The notes beneath the pieces were generated by a model. It worked only from the letters and a program-made list of their open reading frames with translations, ran no database searches and had not been told where the DNA came from. Both the position numbers and the translations under genes were made by a program. From assembly GCA_050949055.1 (NCBI GenBank), contig JBMNFA010000001.1, positions 248,001-312,000 on the forward strand: a stretch of 64,000 nt of DNA. The letters run 5' to 3'. This DNA comes from JAEZJZ01 sp050949055 (lineage in GTDB: Bacteria; Bacillota; UBA994; UBA5500). This document shows, one piece after another, positions 33,853 through 42,468 of the stretch (its first letter is position 1; the number at the start of each line of letters is the position of its first letter).

Positions 33853-34686
33853 TCAGTGCCTGTTCTTTCCGTTGCCCAGCGCCTCGTGTGCTGCTTGCAC
33901 CAACGCCTGCACATCCACTTGGCGGGCATCCGCTGGCGTCTGTGCATCAGCTTTTTGCCAGCGGCCGAGAAACTCGATGTTGCCTTCCGGGCCGGTGATG
34001 GGTGAATAGGTCAGCCCCAGCAGAGCGAGGCCCTGTTCCGTGGCGTATTCCAGCACCTGCTCGATCACCTGCCGGTGCACCGACATTTCCCGCACCACAC
34101 CCCGTTTACCCACCTGCTCCCGCCCGGCTTCAAACTGGGGCTTGATCAGTGCCACCAGGTCGCCTCCACTCCGAAGCAGTCTCACCGCCGGCGGCAGCGC
34201 CAGACGCAACGAGATGAAAGATACGTCGATGGTCACTCCGTCCACCAACTCGGGCACCTGTTCTGCAGTCAAGTATCTGACATTGGTCCTCTCCAGCACA
34301 TGCACCCGCGGGTCCTGACGCAGGCGCCAGGCCAGCTGGTTATAGCCCACGTCCACAGCGTACACCTTGAGCGCGCCGTGCTGCAGGGCGCAGTCTGTGA
34401 AGCCGCCGGTAGACGCACCCACGTCCAGGATAACCTTGCCCTTGGGGTCAAAACCGAGCTGGCGCATGGCTTGCTCAAGTTTCAGGCCGCCGCGGCTGAC
34501 GTAGGGCAAATCGTCGCCTCGCACCTCCACCGCCGCATCCAAAGGGAATCTGCTGCCAGGTTTGTCTTCGCGCTGACCGTCCACAAACACCAAACCGGCC
34601 ATGATCGCCCCCCTCGCCCGCTCGCGGGAAGGGAACAATCCCTGTTGCACCAGCAGCAGGTCCAACCGTTCCTTTTCCTTAGACAT
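33853..34686 (-). CDS. tlyA: TlyA family rRNA methyltransferase
   Basis: 277 residues from the ATG at 34686; the longer frame reads back into dxs. An S4 RNA-binding domain (KERLDLLLVQQGLFPSRERA) is followed by an FtsJ/RrmJ-type methyltransferase with the SAM motif VILDVGASTGGFTDCALQHGA. Known members 2'-O-methylate 16S/23S rRNA, others are called haemolysin. It overlaps the dxs stop by 8 bases. The order dxs-tlyA-nadK-recN is standard. Confidence 0.93.
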   Translation of the reverse strand: MSKEKERLDLLLVQQGLFPSRERARGAIMAGLVFVDGQREDKPGSRFPLDAAVEVRGDDLPYVSRGGLKLEQAMRQLGFDPKGKVILDVGASTGGFTDCALQHGALKVYAVDVGYNQLAWRLRQDPRVHVLERTNVRYLTAEQVPELVDGVTIDVSFISLRLALPPAVRLLRSGGDLVALIKPQFEAGREQVGKRGVVREMSVHRQVIEQVLEYATEQGLALLGLTYSPITGPEGNIEFLGRWQKADAQTPADARQVDVQALVQAAHEALGNGKNRH

Positions 34687-36559
34687 GCTTAGCCTCTGAC
34701 TGCAGTCTGGACAAGATTCTCTCTGCCAGCTTCTTGCCTGAATGTCCCATTTCATCCAATAGCGCCGTCCGAGGGCCGTGCGGAATAAAGCGATCGGGGA
34801 TACCTATCAGGACCACATTGCCTCCGTCCTCTCCCTTGTCTGCCAACTGCTCCAGGATGGCGGCACCCACCCCGCCAGCGGTGACACCTTCCTCCAGCAC
34901 CACCGTACAGCGATGCTTGGTCACCTGTTCAATCAAGGTCGGATCCAGCGGCTTAACAAAGCGAACGTCGTAAACCGTCGGCTCGATGCCCGCCAGGCGC
35001 AGCTGCTCGGCCGTCTGCTGGGTGATGTCCCAGATGGTACCGCAGTTGATCAACAGCACTTCCCCACCTTGTGCCAGACAGACTGCCCGATTGGCTTCCA
35101 CCGGTTGCGGCGGCAGCAATGGCTGATCGCTGGCCCCACCCCGGGGATAACGAATCGCCACCGGCCCTGGATGCTCTATACCCCAGGCGAGCAGGTTGAC
35201 CAATTCTTGTTGATCGCGCGGTGCCAGCACGGTGATATTGGGCATCTGGCGCAGCATGGCCAAATCGAACACTCCTTGATGGGTCTCGCCATCGTCTCCT
35301 ACCAGGCCGGCCCGGTCTATCGCCAACAGCACCGGCAGATTTTGCAGGCAGACATCGTGCACCACCTGATCATAGGCGCGCTGCAGGAAAGTGGAGTAGA
35401 CGGCGAACACCGGCTTCATCCCGGTGGCAGCCATCCCAGCAGCCAGGGTGACCGCGTGCTGTTCGGCTATGCCCACATCAAAAAACCTTTGCGGATAGGC
35501 GGCGCGGAAGGGTTGCAGGCCGGTACCCTCAGGCATGGCCGCAGTGATGGCGATGATGCGCTGATCATCCGCAGCCAACCGCACCAGCGTATCCCCAAAA
35601 ACCTGAGAATAGGTGCGGCCTTTGCTGCCTCTGGACTGACCGTTCACCGGATTGAACTTGCCTGGCTGGTGAAAACGGCTGGGGTTCTCCTCCGCCGGCC
35701 GATAACCCTTGCCCTTGGTGGTCAGGCAGTGTACCAGCACTGGGCCGTCCAATTCCTTGGCGTATTCCAGCATCGTACTGAGGGAGCTGATGCTGTGCCC
35801 ATCCACCGGCCCCAGATAGGTAAAGCCCAACTCTTCGAAAATCATGCCTGGGACTAAGAAGTATTTCAAGCTATCCTTCAACCGCTCGCTGGTGCCCGCC
35901 AAGGTGGGGCCCACCATCGGGATGCGCTTGAGCAGTCCTTCGATGTCCGCTTTCGTGCGCCGGTAGGCAGGAGCAGTACGGGCACGGGCCAGATAAGCGG
36001 AGAGGGCACCCACATTCTTGGAGATGGACATCTCGTTGTCGTTGACCACCACTATCAAGTTGGTGCCCAAATCGCCGGCATGGTTGAGCGCTTCCCAGGC
36101 CATGCCGGAAGTGAGAGCGCCGTCGCCGATCACTGCCACCACCTGATGCTTCTGACCACGCAGATCCCGCGCCAAGGCCATGCCCAGCGCCGCCGAAATG
36201 GAAGTGCTGCTGTGCCCGGTGGCGAAATGGTCATAGGGGCTCTCTTCCGGTTTAGGGAACCCGGACAAGCCCCCCATTTGACGCAAGGTAGGAAACTCAG
36301 CCTGCCGGCCGGTGAGCAACTTGTGAATGTAGGACTGATGCCCCACATCCCAAACCAGTCTATCCGTCAAGAAGTCAAAGGAACGATGCAGAGCCAAAGT
36401 CAGCTCCACCACTCCCAGGTTTGAGGCCAAGTGTCCCCCGTTCTTGGCCACAGTCAGCACCACTGCTTCCCGCAGCTCCCTGGCTAGGCGACGCATCTCC
36501 GCAGGAGATAGGTCTTTCAATTTTCGGGGCGAATCGATGCTCGCTAATAATCTATCCAA
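34679..36559 (-). CDS. dxs: 1-deoxy-D-xylulose-5-phosphate synthase
   Basis: 626 residues if started at the TTG at 36559 (LDRLLASIDSPRKLKDLS), which has GGAAGGTTGGTGAT upstream; a GTG at 36589 has no SD. TPP motif: AVIGDGALTSGMAWEALNHAG...VVVNDNEMSIS. Transketolase middle and C-terminal domains follow (FAVYSTFLQRAYDQVVHDV; GLVGDDGETHQGVFD). It condenses pyruvate and glyceraldehyde-3-P, the first MEP step. A 359-residue open frame on the opposite strand is a shadow. The next gene upstream is a PAP2-like protein, and ispA follows, an isoprenoid cluster. Confidence 0.95.
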   Translation of the reverse strand: MDRLLASIDSPRKLKDLSPAEMRRLARELREAVVLTVAKNGGHLASNLGVVELTLALHRSFDFLTDRLVWDVGHQSYIHKLLTGRQAEFPTLRQMGGLSGFPKPEESPYDHFATGHSSTSISAALGMALARDLRGQKHQVVAVIGDGALTSGMAWEALNHAGDLGTNLIVVVNDNEMSISKNVGALSAYLARARTAPAYRRTKADIEGLLKRIPMVGPTLAGTSERLKDSLKYFLVPGMIFEELGFTYLGPVDGHSISSLSTMLEYAKELDGPVLVHCLTTKGKGYRPAEENPSRFHQPGKFNPVNGQSRGSKGRTYSQVFGDTLVRLAADDQRIIAITAAMPEGTGLQPFRAAYPQRFFDVGIAEQHAVTLAAGMAATGMKPVFAVYSTFLQRAYDQVVHDVCLQNLPVLLAIDRAGLVGDDGETHQGVFDLAMLRQMPNITVLAPRDQQELVNLLAWGIEHPGPVAIRYPRGGASDQPLLPPQPVEANRAVCLAQGGEVLLINCGTIWDITQQTAEQLRLAGIEPTVYDVRFVKPLDPTLIEQVTKHRCTVVLEEGVTAGGVGAAILEQLADKGEDGGNVVLIGIPDRFIPHGPRTALLDEMGHSGKKLAERILSRLQSEAKHV

Positions 36560-36604
36560 GACGAAATCACCAACCTTCCACCCGAACACACTTGTCTGCA
36601 GGTG

Positions 36605-37054
36605 CTAGCGCAGCCAGCCAATGGCGATCGCCAGGCCGAGAATGGCACCAGCGATCACTTCCACTGGAGTATGCCCCAGAAGTTCCTTCAGCCGCTCTTC
36701 CTTCACCTGTTTGCCGGCCGCCAGTTCGTTAATAATCTTGTTCAGCGCTCTGGCCTGTTTGCCGGCCGCCCGCCGCACTCCGGCGGCATCGTACATCACG
36801 ATCAGCGAGAAAACCACGCTGAACGCTGTCAGCGGTGACTCCCACCCGGATGCCTCTCCCACACCGACGGTCAAAGCGACCACAAAGGCGGAATGGGAGC
36901 TGGGCATTCCGCCTGCACCCACCATCCTCTCCAAGCTAAAGAAACCCTCACGCCACCAAGCGAAGAGTACTTTCAGTACCTGTGCGATGATCCAGGACAG
37001 CATCGCCGCCTGTAGAATTGGATTGCGAAACAGACCAAGCAAAGCCTCCAGCAC
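36605..37054 (-). CDS. Divergent PAP2 family membrane protein (DUF212, YuiD-like)
   Basis: 149 residues with four membrane segments. GGMPSSHSAFVVALTVGVG, the central PSSHS phosphatase-like motif, MYDAAGVRRAAGKQA and LGHTPVEVIAGAILG are the DUF212 hallmarks. It may be an undecaprenyl- or isoprenyl-diphosphate phosphatase, which would fit between ispA and dxs, but the activity is not established. The GTG follows AGGAGTG. Confidence 0.88.
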   Translation of the reverse strand: MLEALLGLFRNPILQAAMLSWIIAQVLKVLFAWWREGFFSLERMVGAGGMPSSHSAFVVALTVGVGEASGWESPLTAFSVVFSLIVMYDAAGVRRAAGKQARALNKIINELAAGKQVKEERLKELLGHTPVEVIAGAILGLAIAIGWLR

Positions 37055-37109
37055 TTACGAACACTCCTGCCGACGAAAAAATGATCTACCCAATCCCCTG
37101 AGCGCTGTG

Positions 37110-38012
37110 TCAGTAGTCTCTTTTCACCAAAAAGGGGGCTAATGCCCGCAGTGGCCCCGCTTCTTCCCCAAACACTTCCAACTGTGCCAGTGCCTCAGTC
37201 AGCAACCTCTGATTCTGCTGTCTGGAACGAGGGATGCCGTACACCCCTGGATAGGTAAGCTTGCCGCGGTCTGCATCCTTCTGCACCCGCTTGCCCAGCT
37301 TTTCCTCGGTACCGGTCACATCCAACAGGTCATCGGTAATCTGATATGCCAGGCCCAGCTGTCTGGAAAAGGCGGTCAGAGCCTGCAACTGCTGTTGGTC
37401 GGCTCCGCCCAACCAGGCACCGATGCGCACACTGGCCACTAACAACGCCCCGGTCTTCTTATGATGGATATATTCCAGCGTCGCCTCTGCGCTTCCGGTC
37501 AGTAACCCGCGTTCCCATTGCACATCTGCCACCTGGCCACCGACCATGCCTTGGGATCCAGCTGCCTGGGCCAGCTCCGCTGTCACTTGCAGCACCAAGG
37601 CTGGCGAATAGTGTTGCGGCAGCTGCTCGCTCAGCAACTGAAAAGCGAAGGTGAGCAAGGCATCGCCTGCCAGGATAGCGATCGCCTCGCCAAAAACCTT
37701 GTGATTGGTGGGGCGTCCCCGCCTGAGATCATCGTCATCCATGGCTGGCAGGTCGTCGTGAATCAGCGAATAGGTATGCACGCATTCCAAAGCGCAGGCC
37801 GCCGGTAGCAGCGCGTCTCGGTCGCCGCCGACAGCGGCTGCGCTGGCCAAGACCAAAATTGGCCGCAGCCGTTTGCCACCGGCATCCAGGCTATAGCGCA
37901 TGGCTTGGTGAATGACCGCCGGATAGGTGTCAGCCGCCGGCAATAGCCGATCCAGGGCAGAGTTGACTCGCGCTGTCTGGGCGCGCAAATATGCTGGCAG
38001 GTCAAAGCTCAC
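37110..38012 (-). CDS. ispA: Polyprenyl (farnesyl) diphosphate synthase
   Basis: 300 residues. First Asp-rich motif DDLPAMDDDDLRRGRPTNHK near 88-107 and second DDLLDVTGTEEKLGK near 224; the LDAGGKRLRPILVLA and VGGQVADV motifs are present. It makes geranyl/farnesyl diphosphate for undecaprenol and quinones. The short ASAAAVGGD loop suggests the C15 type. The GTG start follows AGGAGGAATAACTATC. xseB ends five bases upstream. Confidence 0.93.
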   Translation of the reverse strand: MSFDLPAYLRAQTARVNSALDRLLPAADTYPAVIHQAMRYSLDAGGKRLRPILVLASAAAVGGDRDALLPAACALECVHTYSLIHDDLPAMDDDDLRRGRPTNHKVFGEAIAILAGDALLTFAFQLLSEQLPQHYSPALVLQVTAELAQAAGSQGMVGGQVADVQWERGLLTGSAEATLEYIHHKKTGALLVASVRIGAWLGGADQQQLQALTAFSRQLGLAYQITDDLLDVTGTEEKLGKRVQKDADRGKLTYPGVYGIPRSRQQNQRLLTEALAQLEVFGEEAGPLRALAPFLVKRDY

Positions 38013-38017
38013 GATAG

Positions 38018-38278
38018 TTATTCCTCCTCAGGCACAGCAAACGGCTTACGCACCAACTGACCATCGGTTCCAGGCAGCAACATCTCCACTTTCAGCTCCG
38101 CCTGTTGCAGCCGCTCCTGGCAGCAACGGACCAAGCCGATCCCCTCTTCAAACAGCCGCAATGACTCTTCCAAAGGCAGTTTGCCGCTCTCCAACAGCTT
38201 CACCACCGCCTGAATGCGCTCCAAACACTGCTCGAAGCTAGGCTGTTCCACTGCGGTGTTCTCCCTCTTCTCCATCAT
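38018..38278 (-). CDS. xseB: Exodeoxyribonuclease VII small subunit
   Basis: About 86 residues from the ATG at 38278 behind GGGAGGAGACGGGA; the 110-residue frame includes leader sequence. FEQCLERIQAVVKLLESGKL and PLEESLRLFEEGIGLVRCCQ are the conserved three-helix motifs. It binds the XseA coiled coil. The C-terminal tail is longer than usual and acidic. Confidence 0.93.
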   Translation of the reverse strand: MMEKRENTAVEQPSFEQCLERIQAVVKLLESGKLPLEESLRLFEEGIGLVRCCQERLQQAELKVEMLLPGTDGQLVRKPFAVPEEE

Positions 38279-38330
38279 TCCCGTCTCCTCCCAACCATGT
38301 TCCCTGGGAACACGCCAGCTCCAATCATGT

Positions 38331-38352
38331 GATTGTTGCGCTGGCAACAATC
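38331..38352. repeat. GATTGTTGC hairpin between xseA and xseB
   Basis: GATTGTTGC / GCAACAATC, 9 bp, 4-base loop, in the 141-base xseA-xseB gap. A near-copy of the same stem (TGTGATTG...CAATCACA) occurs at 57600-57627. No T-run follows, so it is not a standard terminator. Confidence 0.6.
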
Positions 38353-38419
38353 AATACGCTTCTTTTCCGATCTCTTTCCAAAGTACCGGCCTCAGTCTTC
38401 TTTTAGATAGGTTATCGGA

Positions 38420-39619
38420 TTAGGACCCTACCCCTAGCACCTGACTTTGAATCTTTCCATGGGCTAACACCGTCACTAACCTATCTCCAGCGGCCACTTG
38501 CACCGGGGAGATGATGGCCTCGCCCTGCTCGCTGAGAGTAATGCTGTACCCGCGGGCCAACACAGCCAAAGGGCTCATGGCCTGCAATCGACCGGCGGCC
38601 TGCTGCAACTCGGCTCGCCTTTGCTGTTGCCCGGCAGAGATCGCCTGCGTCAGGCGATACTCCAGATCGTCCAGTGCCTGGTGCAGTGGCCGCAATAGAT
38701 CCTGCGGACTATGCAGCACCCGGCGCTCAGCTAGGGCTGCCAGCTCCCGCCGCTTGCGAGCCAGCAGGGATTGTTGCGCAAACAACAGCCGCCGCTGGTC
38801 GATGTTCAGCTGACGTTCCAGCTCCCACAACACAGGCACCGCCAGCTCAGCAGCAGCGCTGGGGGTAGCCGCTCGCCGGTCTGCCACCAAATCGGCGATG
38901 GTGAAATCGCTTTCGTGTCCCACAGCCGAGACAACCGGCTTGGGACAGGCGGCGATTGCCCTGGCAACGGCTTCATCGTTGAAAGCCCACAGCTCCTCCC
39001 GGGAGCCACCGCCGCGGCCAACGATGATCAAATCCACCTCCGGCAGCTGTCCCAGCGCGTGCAGCCCGGCCACAATGCTGGCTGGAGCGGTGGCACCTTG
39101 TACGGCGATGGGATATAGATATACGGAGACTTTAGGATAGCGCCGCTTGATGATCGACAGCAAGTCGCGAATGGCTGCCCCGGTGGGTGAAGTGGCGATG
39201 CCGATCGTCTGCGGATAGGGCGGCAGAGGGCGCTTGCGCCCCTCGTCAAACAGGCCCTCGGCCTGCAGCCTCTCTTTCAGTTGCTCCAATGCCAAGTATA
39301 GGGATCCCACGCCAGCCGGCTGCAGGCTGTTAACAATCATCTGGTACTGGCCATCCCGCTCGTATACCGTGAGGCTGCCTTGCGCTAGCACCTGTAGGCC
39401 ATCGCTGGGACGAAAGCGCAACGCCTGCGCCCGGCTGCGAAACATCACCGCTCGCAGGCAACTGGTCTTGTCCTTAAGAGTGAAGTAAAAGTGTCCCGAG
39501 CTGTGCAGGCGGCAGTTGGACAACTCCCCCTGCACCAGGACGCTCTGCATGATCTGGTCTCCCTCGATCAGAGCGCGCACATAGCTGGTCACTTGGCTGA
39601 CCGTGAAAATAGGTGGCAA
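38420..39619 (-). CDS. xseA: Exodeoxyribonuclease VII large subunit
   Basis: 399 residues. N-terminal OB fold (VSQVTSYVRALIEGDQIMQSVLVQGELSN in the first 35 residues), catalytic region GIATSPTGAAIRDLLSIIKRRYP and DLIIVGRGGGSREELWAFNDEAVARA...PVVSAVGHESDFTIADLVAD, then a coiled coil and ARGYSI C-terminal strand. It degrades single-stranded DNA with XseB. The TTG start follows GGGGGAGGT. Confidence 0.95.
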   Translation of the reverse strand: MPPIFTVSQVTSYVRALIEGDQIMQSVLVQGELSNCRLHSSGHFYFTLKDKTSCLRAVMFRSRAQALRFRPSDGLQVLAQGSLTVYERDGQYQMIVNSLQPAGVGSLYLALEQLKERLQAEGLFDEGRKRPLPPYPQTIGIATSPTGAAIRDLLSIIKRRYPKVSVYLYPIAVQGATAPASIVAGLHALGQLPEVDLIIVGRGGGSREELWAFNDEAVARAIAACPKPVVSAVGHESDFTIADLVADRRAATPSAAAELAVPVLWELERQLNIDQRRLLFAQQSLLARKRRELAALAERRVLHSPQDLLRPLHQALDDLEYRLTQAISAGQQQRRAELQQAAGRLQAMSPLAVLARGYSITLSEQGEAIISPVQVAAGDRLVTVLAHGKIQSQVLGVGS

Positions 39620-39636
39620 ATTGACCTCCCCCTTCG

Positions 39637-40584
39637 TCAGCGCAACTGCTGTGATTGATGTTGTCGCCGAGCCAAACGGGCGATCCCCACCGCGTTGTCG
39701 CTGCAGAGCTCTGGCGGCGCGTAGACCAACTGCATAGCCCGATCGAGGCGATGGGACAGGCGCTGGCGGATCAACTGGTTGCTCAGCACCCCGCCCACCA
39801 GCAGCGCGGTGGAGATGCCAAACCGTAGTTTTGCCGCACGCAGCACCTTTTCCAACGAGTTGGCTACCACCCGCAACACGGCGTAGGCGACTTCCTGGCC
39901 ATCCTCTCCCTGTCCTATCAACCGCAGGGCGGCGCTACAGGGACCCGAGAAGCTGAAGCTGAGATCCGCCACCGCTGAAGGCAGCTTGAGCCGCCCCTCG
40001 GCCGCCGAGGCCAGCCGCTCCAGATGCGGCCCCGCTGGAAAAGGCAAGCCCAACGCCACCCCTACCCGATCGATCATCTGACCGGCGTTGAGGTCGCTGC
40101 TGCCGGCCAGCTGCTGGATTTGGAAGCCGGCTGCCGCATCGGGCTGCACCAAGAGCAAGTCGGAGGTGCCGCCAGAGATATGTACAGCCAGGAAGGGGCG
40201 ATCTGGAGTGGTGGTCAAGCCTGCAGATATGTGGCCTTCCTGGTGGGAGAAGCGGTATAGCGGCACCCCCCTGGTCACGGCCACCGCTTGCGCTGCCAAC
40301 ACCCCAGCCAGGAACACTGGCATGTAAGACTCGCCTGTGGGGCAGGGGCGGGCGCTCACACCCACCGCCTCCAACCGCATGGCAGCCAGTGGCAGGCGCT
40401 GCAACAGCTGCGGCAGCTGCCGGACATGGTGAAACACGCCGTCACTCTGGCGCAACCCCAGTCCACCGGCCGGCACCGGCAACAGCATTCGCTGGTCTGC
40501 CAGCGTCTCACCGCGGGCGTCCACCAACGCTAACGAGGTGGTGTAGCAACTGGTGTCTACCCCCAGGTAACAGAGTTCACTCAT
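39637..40584 (-). CDS. TsaD/Kae1-like paralogue (M22 family), function unknown
   Basis: 315 residues of the ASKHA fold. YLGVDTSCYTTSLALVD resembles the TsaD N-terminus (GIDTSCDET), RFSHQEGHISAGL replaces the HMEGH metal site with HQEGH, and a late LVGGVLSNQLIRQRL and APPELCSDNAVGIA match TsaD (GGVAAN, P..lCTDNaaMIA). The central region is shorter and diverged. This paralogue sits between xseA and nusB in many Clostridia; the true TsaD is not in this window. It overlaps nusB by eight bases. Whether it modifies tRNA is unknown. Confidence 0.75.
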   Translation of the reverse strand: MSELCYLGVDTSCYTTSLALVDARGETLADQRMLLPVPAGGLGLRQSDGVFHHVRQLPQLLQRLPLAAMRLEAVGVSARPCPTGESYMPVFLAGVLAAQAVAVTRGVPLYRFSHQEGHISAGLTTTPDRPFLAVHISGGTSDLLLVQPDAAAGFQIQQLAGSSDLNAGQMIDRVGVALGLPFPAGPHLERLASAAEGRLKLPSAVADLSFSFSGPCSAALRLIGQGEDGQEVAYAVLRVVANSLEKVLRAAKLRFGISTALLVGGVLSNQLIRQRLSHRLDRAMQLVYAPPELCSDNAVGIARLARRQHQSQQLR

Positions 40585-40984
40585 TTTGCCCAGAACGCAC
40601 GACAGCGCCTAAAATGCCATTGATGAACTTGCCGGATTCTTCTGTGCTGTAACGATTGGCCAACTCCACCGCCTCGTTGATCACCACCCCGGCCGGTGTA
40701 TCTTTGTCCGCCATCAGCTCCCCCAGGGCTAAGCGCAGAATCGCCCTGTCCACCCTGGCCAAACGGTCAATATTCCAATCAACCGCTTTCTCGCGGATTA
40801 TCTGGTCGCTGGTCTCCTGCTGCGCCAGCGCGTTGTCCACCAGTCTGCGGGCGAAAGGCACGAACCCGGGTGCCAGAGGCACAGTCTCCAAGGCGTAATC
40901 CAACGCCTGGTCCAATTGTACATGTCCGCTATCCAGTTGAAACAGGGTGCGCAGAGCAACTTCTCTGGCTAGGCGACGACTCAT
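40577..40984 (-). CDS. nusB: Transcription antitermination factor NusB
   Basis: 135 residues, all-helical. The start SRRLAREVALRTLFQLD and the end RYSTEESGKFINGILGAVVR are the family signatures, with the WNIDRLARVDRAILRLALGEL core. It binds boxA RNA with NusE (S10) and promotes rRNA antitermination. It is transcribed with the TsaD-like gene and xseAB. Confidence 0.95.
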   Translation of the reverse strand: MSRRLAREVALRTLFQLDSGHVQLDQALDYALETVPLAPGFVPFARRLVDNALAQQETSDQIIREKAVDWNIDRLARVDRAILRLALGELMADKDTPAGVVINEAVELANRYSTEESGKFINGILGAVVRSGQNE

Positions 40985-41626
40985 CTAGATCATTCCTTCG
41001 CACTTATTCAAACTCAGTGCAGTCATATAGACTGCAAAGCAAGCTGTCCGCAACCGATTGCCTGGACAGCCATCAGTATGTACCTTATAATAGCATGCCC
41101 CAAGGGGATATCTCTCTTTTCTTGCGATCAAACGACAAAGATGCCGCGAATCAGGCCGCCCTTGACCACTGCGGGCGCATCGCCGGCCAAGCCGCGCTCT
41201 TGCCCAGTGGCAGACAGCGCCGCAGGGCACCTGCCTGGCCCCGAACGGCTCACCCGAGGGCCATCCAACCACTCTCCATACACCCAGCTATGAAGGCCAG
41301 GCTGGTACACAACCGGCGCATTGGCTGCCCCGTTCAAAGAGCGAGCGAGGCCGGGATTCACGGCAGCAGTTGTCGAGGCTTCATTTGAGGAAGCAGGTTC
41401 CTTAGAAGCGGGCGCTGTGGTAGGCAGCCCTGACCGTGGATTACCGCGAGCCGCCCCAACTCTGGCGCATCAACTCCCACAGCAACTAGCCTCTATCAGA
41501 AGCTCAGAGGTTCGCGTAGAAGGCCAGGCTGGTGCACAACTGGCGCATTGGCTGCCCATTCAAAGAGCGAGCGAGGCCGGGCTGGTACGTGGCCGATGCG
41601 CAGGCGGCGCAGAAAAAAGAACGCCG
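40985..41626. other. Gene-poor region with imperfect direct repeats
   Basis: 642 bases between nusB and the DUF2273 gene. A CTGTCC / GGACAG pair (about 41048 and 41064) lies near nusB. The centre has a 63-64 base direct repeat (separate entry). Open frames on both strands are present because of GC richness but lack SD sequences and recognisable motifs. It may be a decayed locus. Confidence 0.55.
41292..41612. repeat. 63-64 base imperfect direct repeat plus partial third copy
   Basis: Copy A 41292-41355 and copy B 41519-41581 differ at about five positions, including a single-base indel (GCCCCGTTC vs GCCCATTC). A partial, degenerate third copy (GGCTGGTAC, then GCCGATGCGCAGGCGG) follows directly at 41580-41612. 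The indel puts the copies in different frames, arguing against a coding repeat. Confidence 0.75.
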
Positions 41627-41639
41627 CTAGTCGCGGCGT
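41612..41639 (-). terminator. Intrinsic terminator at the end of the asp23 operon
   Basis: ACGCCGC / GCGGCGT stem with a 5-base loop followed by TCTTTTTT on the minus strand. The DUF2273 stop codon lies in the loop. Confidence 0.85.
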
Positions 41640-41842
41640 CTCGAGCGTTCATAGAGCTCTCCCAGACCGCCCGCCTCATCCACGCGCAGCCCGATGAACC
41701 AACCAGCTGCAACCAGGATCAAAACGAAGATACTGCGCAGCAGACCATACTCCAAGATCATCAAAGCCAGCACCAGTCCCGCCAGCACTCCAAGGGTTCT
41801 GCCGCCGTAAGCGTTCATCCACTCCCAGAGCCATCTACTCAT
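41627..41842 (-). CDS. DUF2273 small membrane protein
   Basis: 71 residues with two membrane segments (GRTLGVLAGLVLALMILEYGL and LRSIFVLILVAAGWFIGLRVD). The size, GxxxGxxxG-like first segment and the AmaP-Asp23 context match DUF2273. It probably helps place the Asp23 complex at the membrane. The protein ends in ERSRRRD. Confidence 0.85.
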   Translation of the reverse strand: MSRWLWEWMNAYGGRTLGVLAGLVLALMILEYGLLRSIFVLILVAAGWFIGLRVDEAGGLGELYERSRRRD

Positions 41843-41908
41843 CCTGCTTGCTCACCTCGCCGAGCATGTTCAGAGAACATGCTTTGGTATCTATGCACTC
41901 CTCTGCCA

Positions 41909-42445
41909 TCACATCGGGCGCGCTGGTCCGCTGCCCACTGCAGAGAACTGAATCTCCACATCCCGCACCATCACTTCCGTCACCTGCTCCACCTGACTGC
42001 GAATCGCCTGTTGCAGGTTCTGCCCCAGCTCCACCAGATTTTGCTGGCCGTTGGTAGCCACCTTGACACGGAACACTGCGCCACCCGAGCTAACCTCGAT
42101 CCCTATCTTGGCCCGCTTGACGCTCCGTTCCTTGGCTACCACCTGTTCTGCGATCTGCTCCAAAGCGGAGAGGGAGACCTTGATCTGGCCCAGTTCTCCC
42201 TCGTGAACGAAACCAGCCTGCTGCCGGTTGCTCACAGGAAAGACCCCCAGATAGAGAAAGCGCATAGAGAGGAAGAACAGCACCAGCGAGAATAGGATCA
42301 CTTCCCAGCGATAGTCCTGGAAGACAGTTGTGGCCAGGCCGCTGATCGGACCGAGCAATCCAGCCGCTGCGCCCAGAACATATGCCGAAACGATCATGAT
42401 AGCTATGTTAAATAGAACGTGTAGAATGCGGTCTGGGGAACTCAT
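41909..42445 (-). CDS. amaP: Alkaline shock response membrane anchor protein AmaP
   Basis: 178 residues with two N-terminal membrane segments (about 7-32 and 48-70), followed by an Asp23-like soluble domain with GQIKVSLSALEQIAEQVVAK and VRDVEIQF. AmaP anchors Asp23 at the cell membrane. GGAGTT precedes the ATG. It follows asp23 by 23 bases. Confidence 0.88.
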   Translation of the reverse strand: MSSPDRILHVLFNIAIMIVSAYVLGAAAGLLGPISGLATTVFQDYRWEVILFSLVLFFLSMRFLYLGVFPVSNRQQAGFVHEGELGQIKVSLSALEQIAEQVVAKERSVKRAKIGIEVSSGGAVFRVKVATNGQQNLVELGQNLQQAIRSQVEQVTEVMVRDVEIQFSAVGSGPARPM

Positions 42446-42468
42446 GGGGCGAGATCAACTCCTTTGGC

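Noticed and set aside
34778..35857. 359-codon open frame on the plus strand opposite dxs
   Set aside because: No SD and no recognisable motif; the opposite strand encodes an intact DXS with all motifs. It is an antisense shadow caused by high GC.
41321..42295. 324-codon plus-strand frame over the repeat region and DUF2273-AmaP genes
   Set aside because: Low-complexity Ala/Arg-rich translation without SD, antisense to well-supported DUF2273 and amaP genes.
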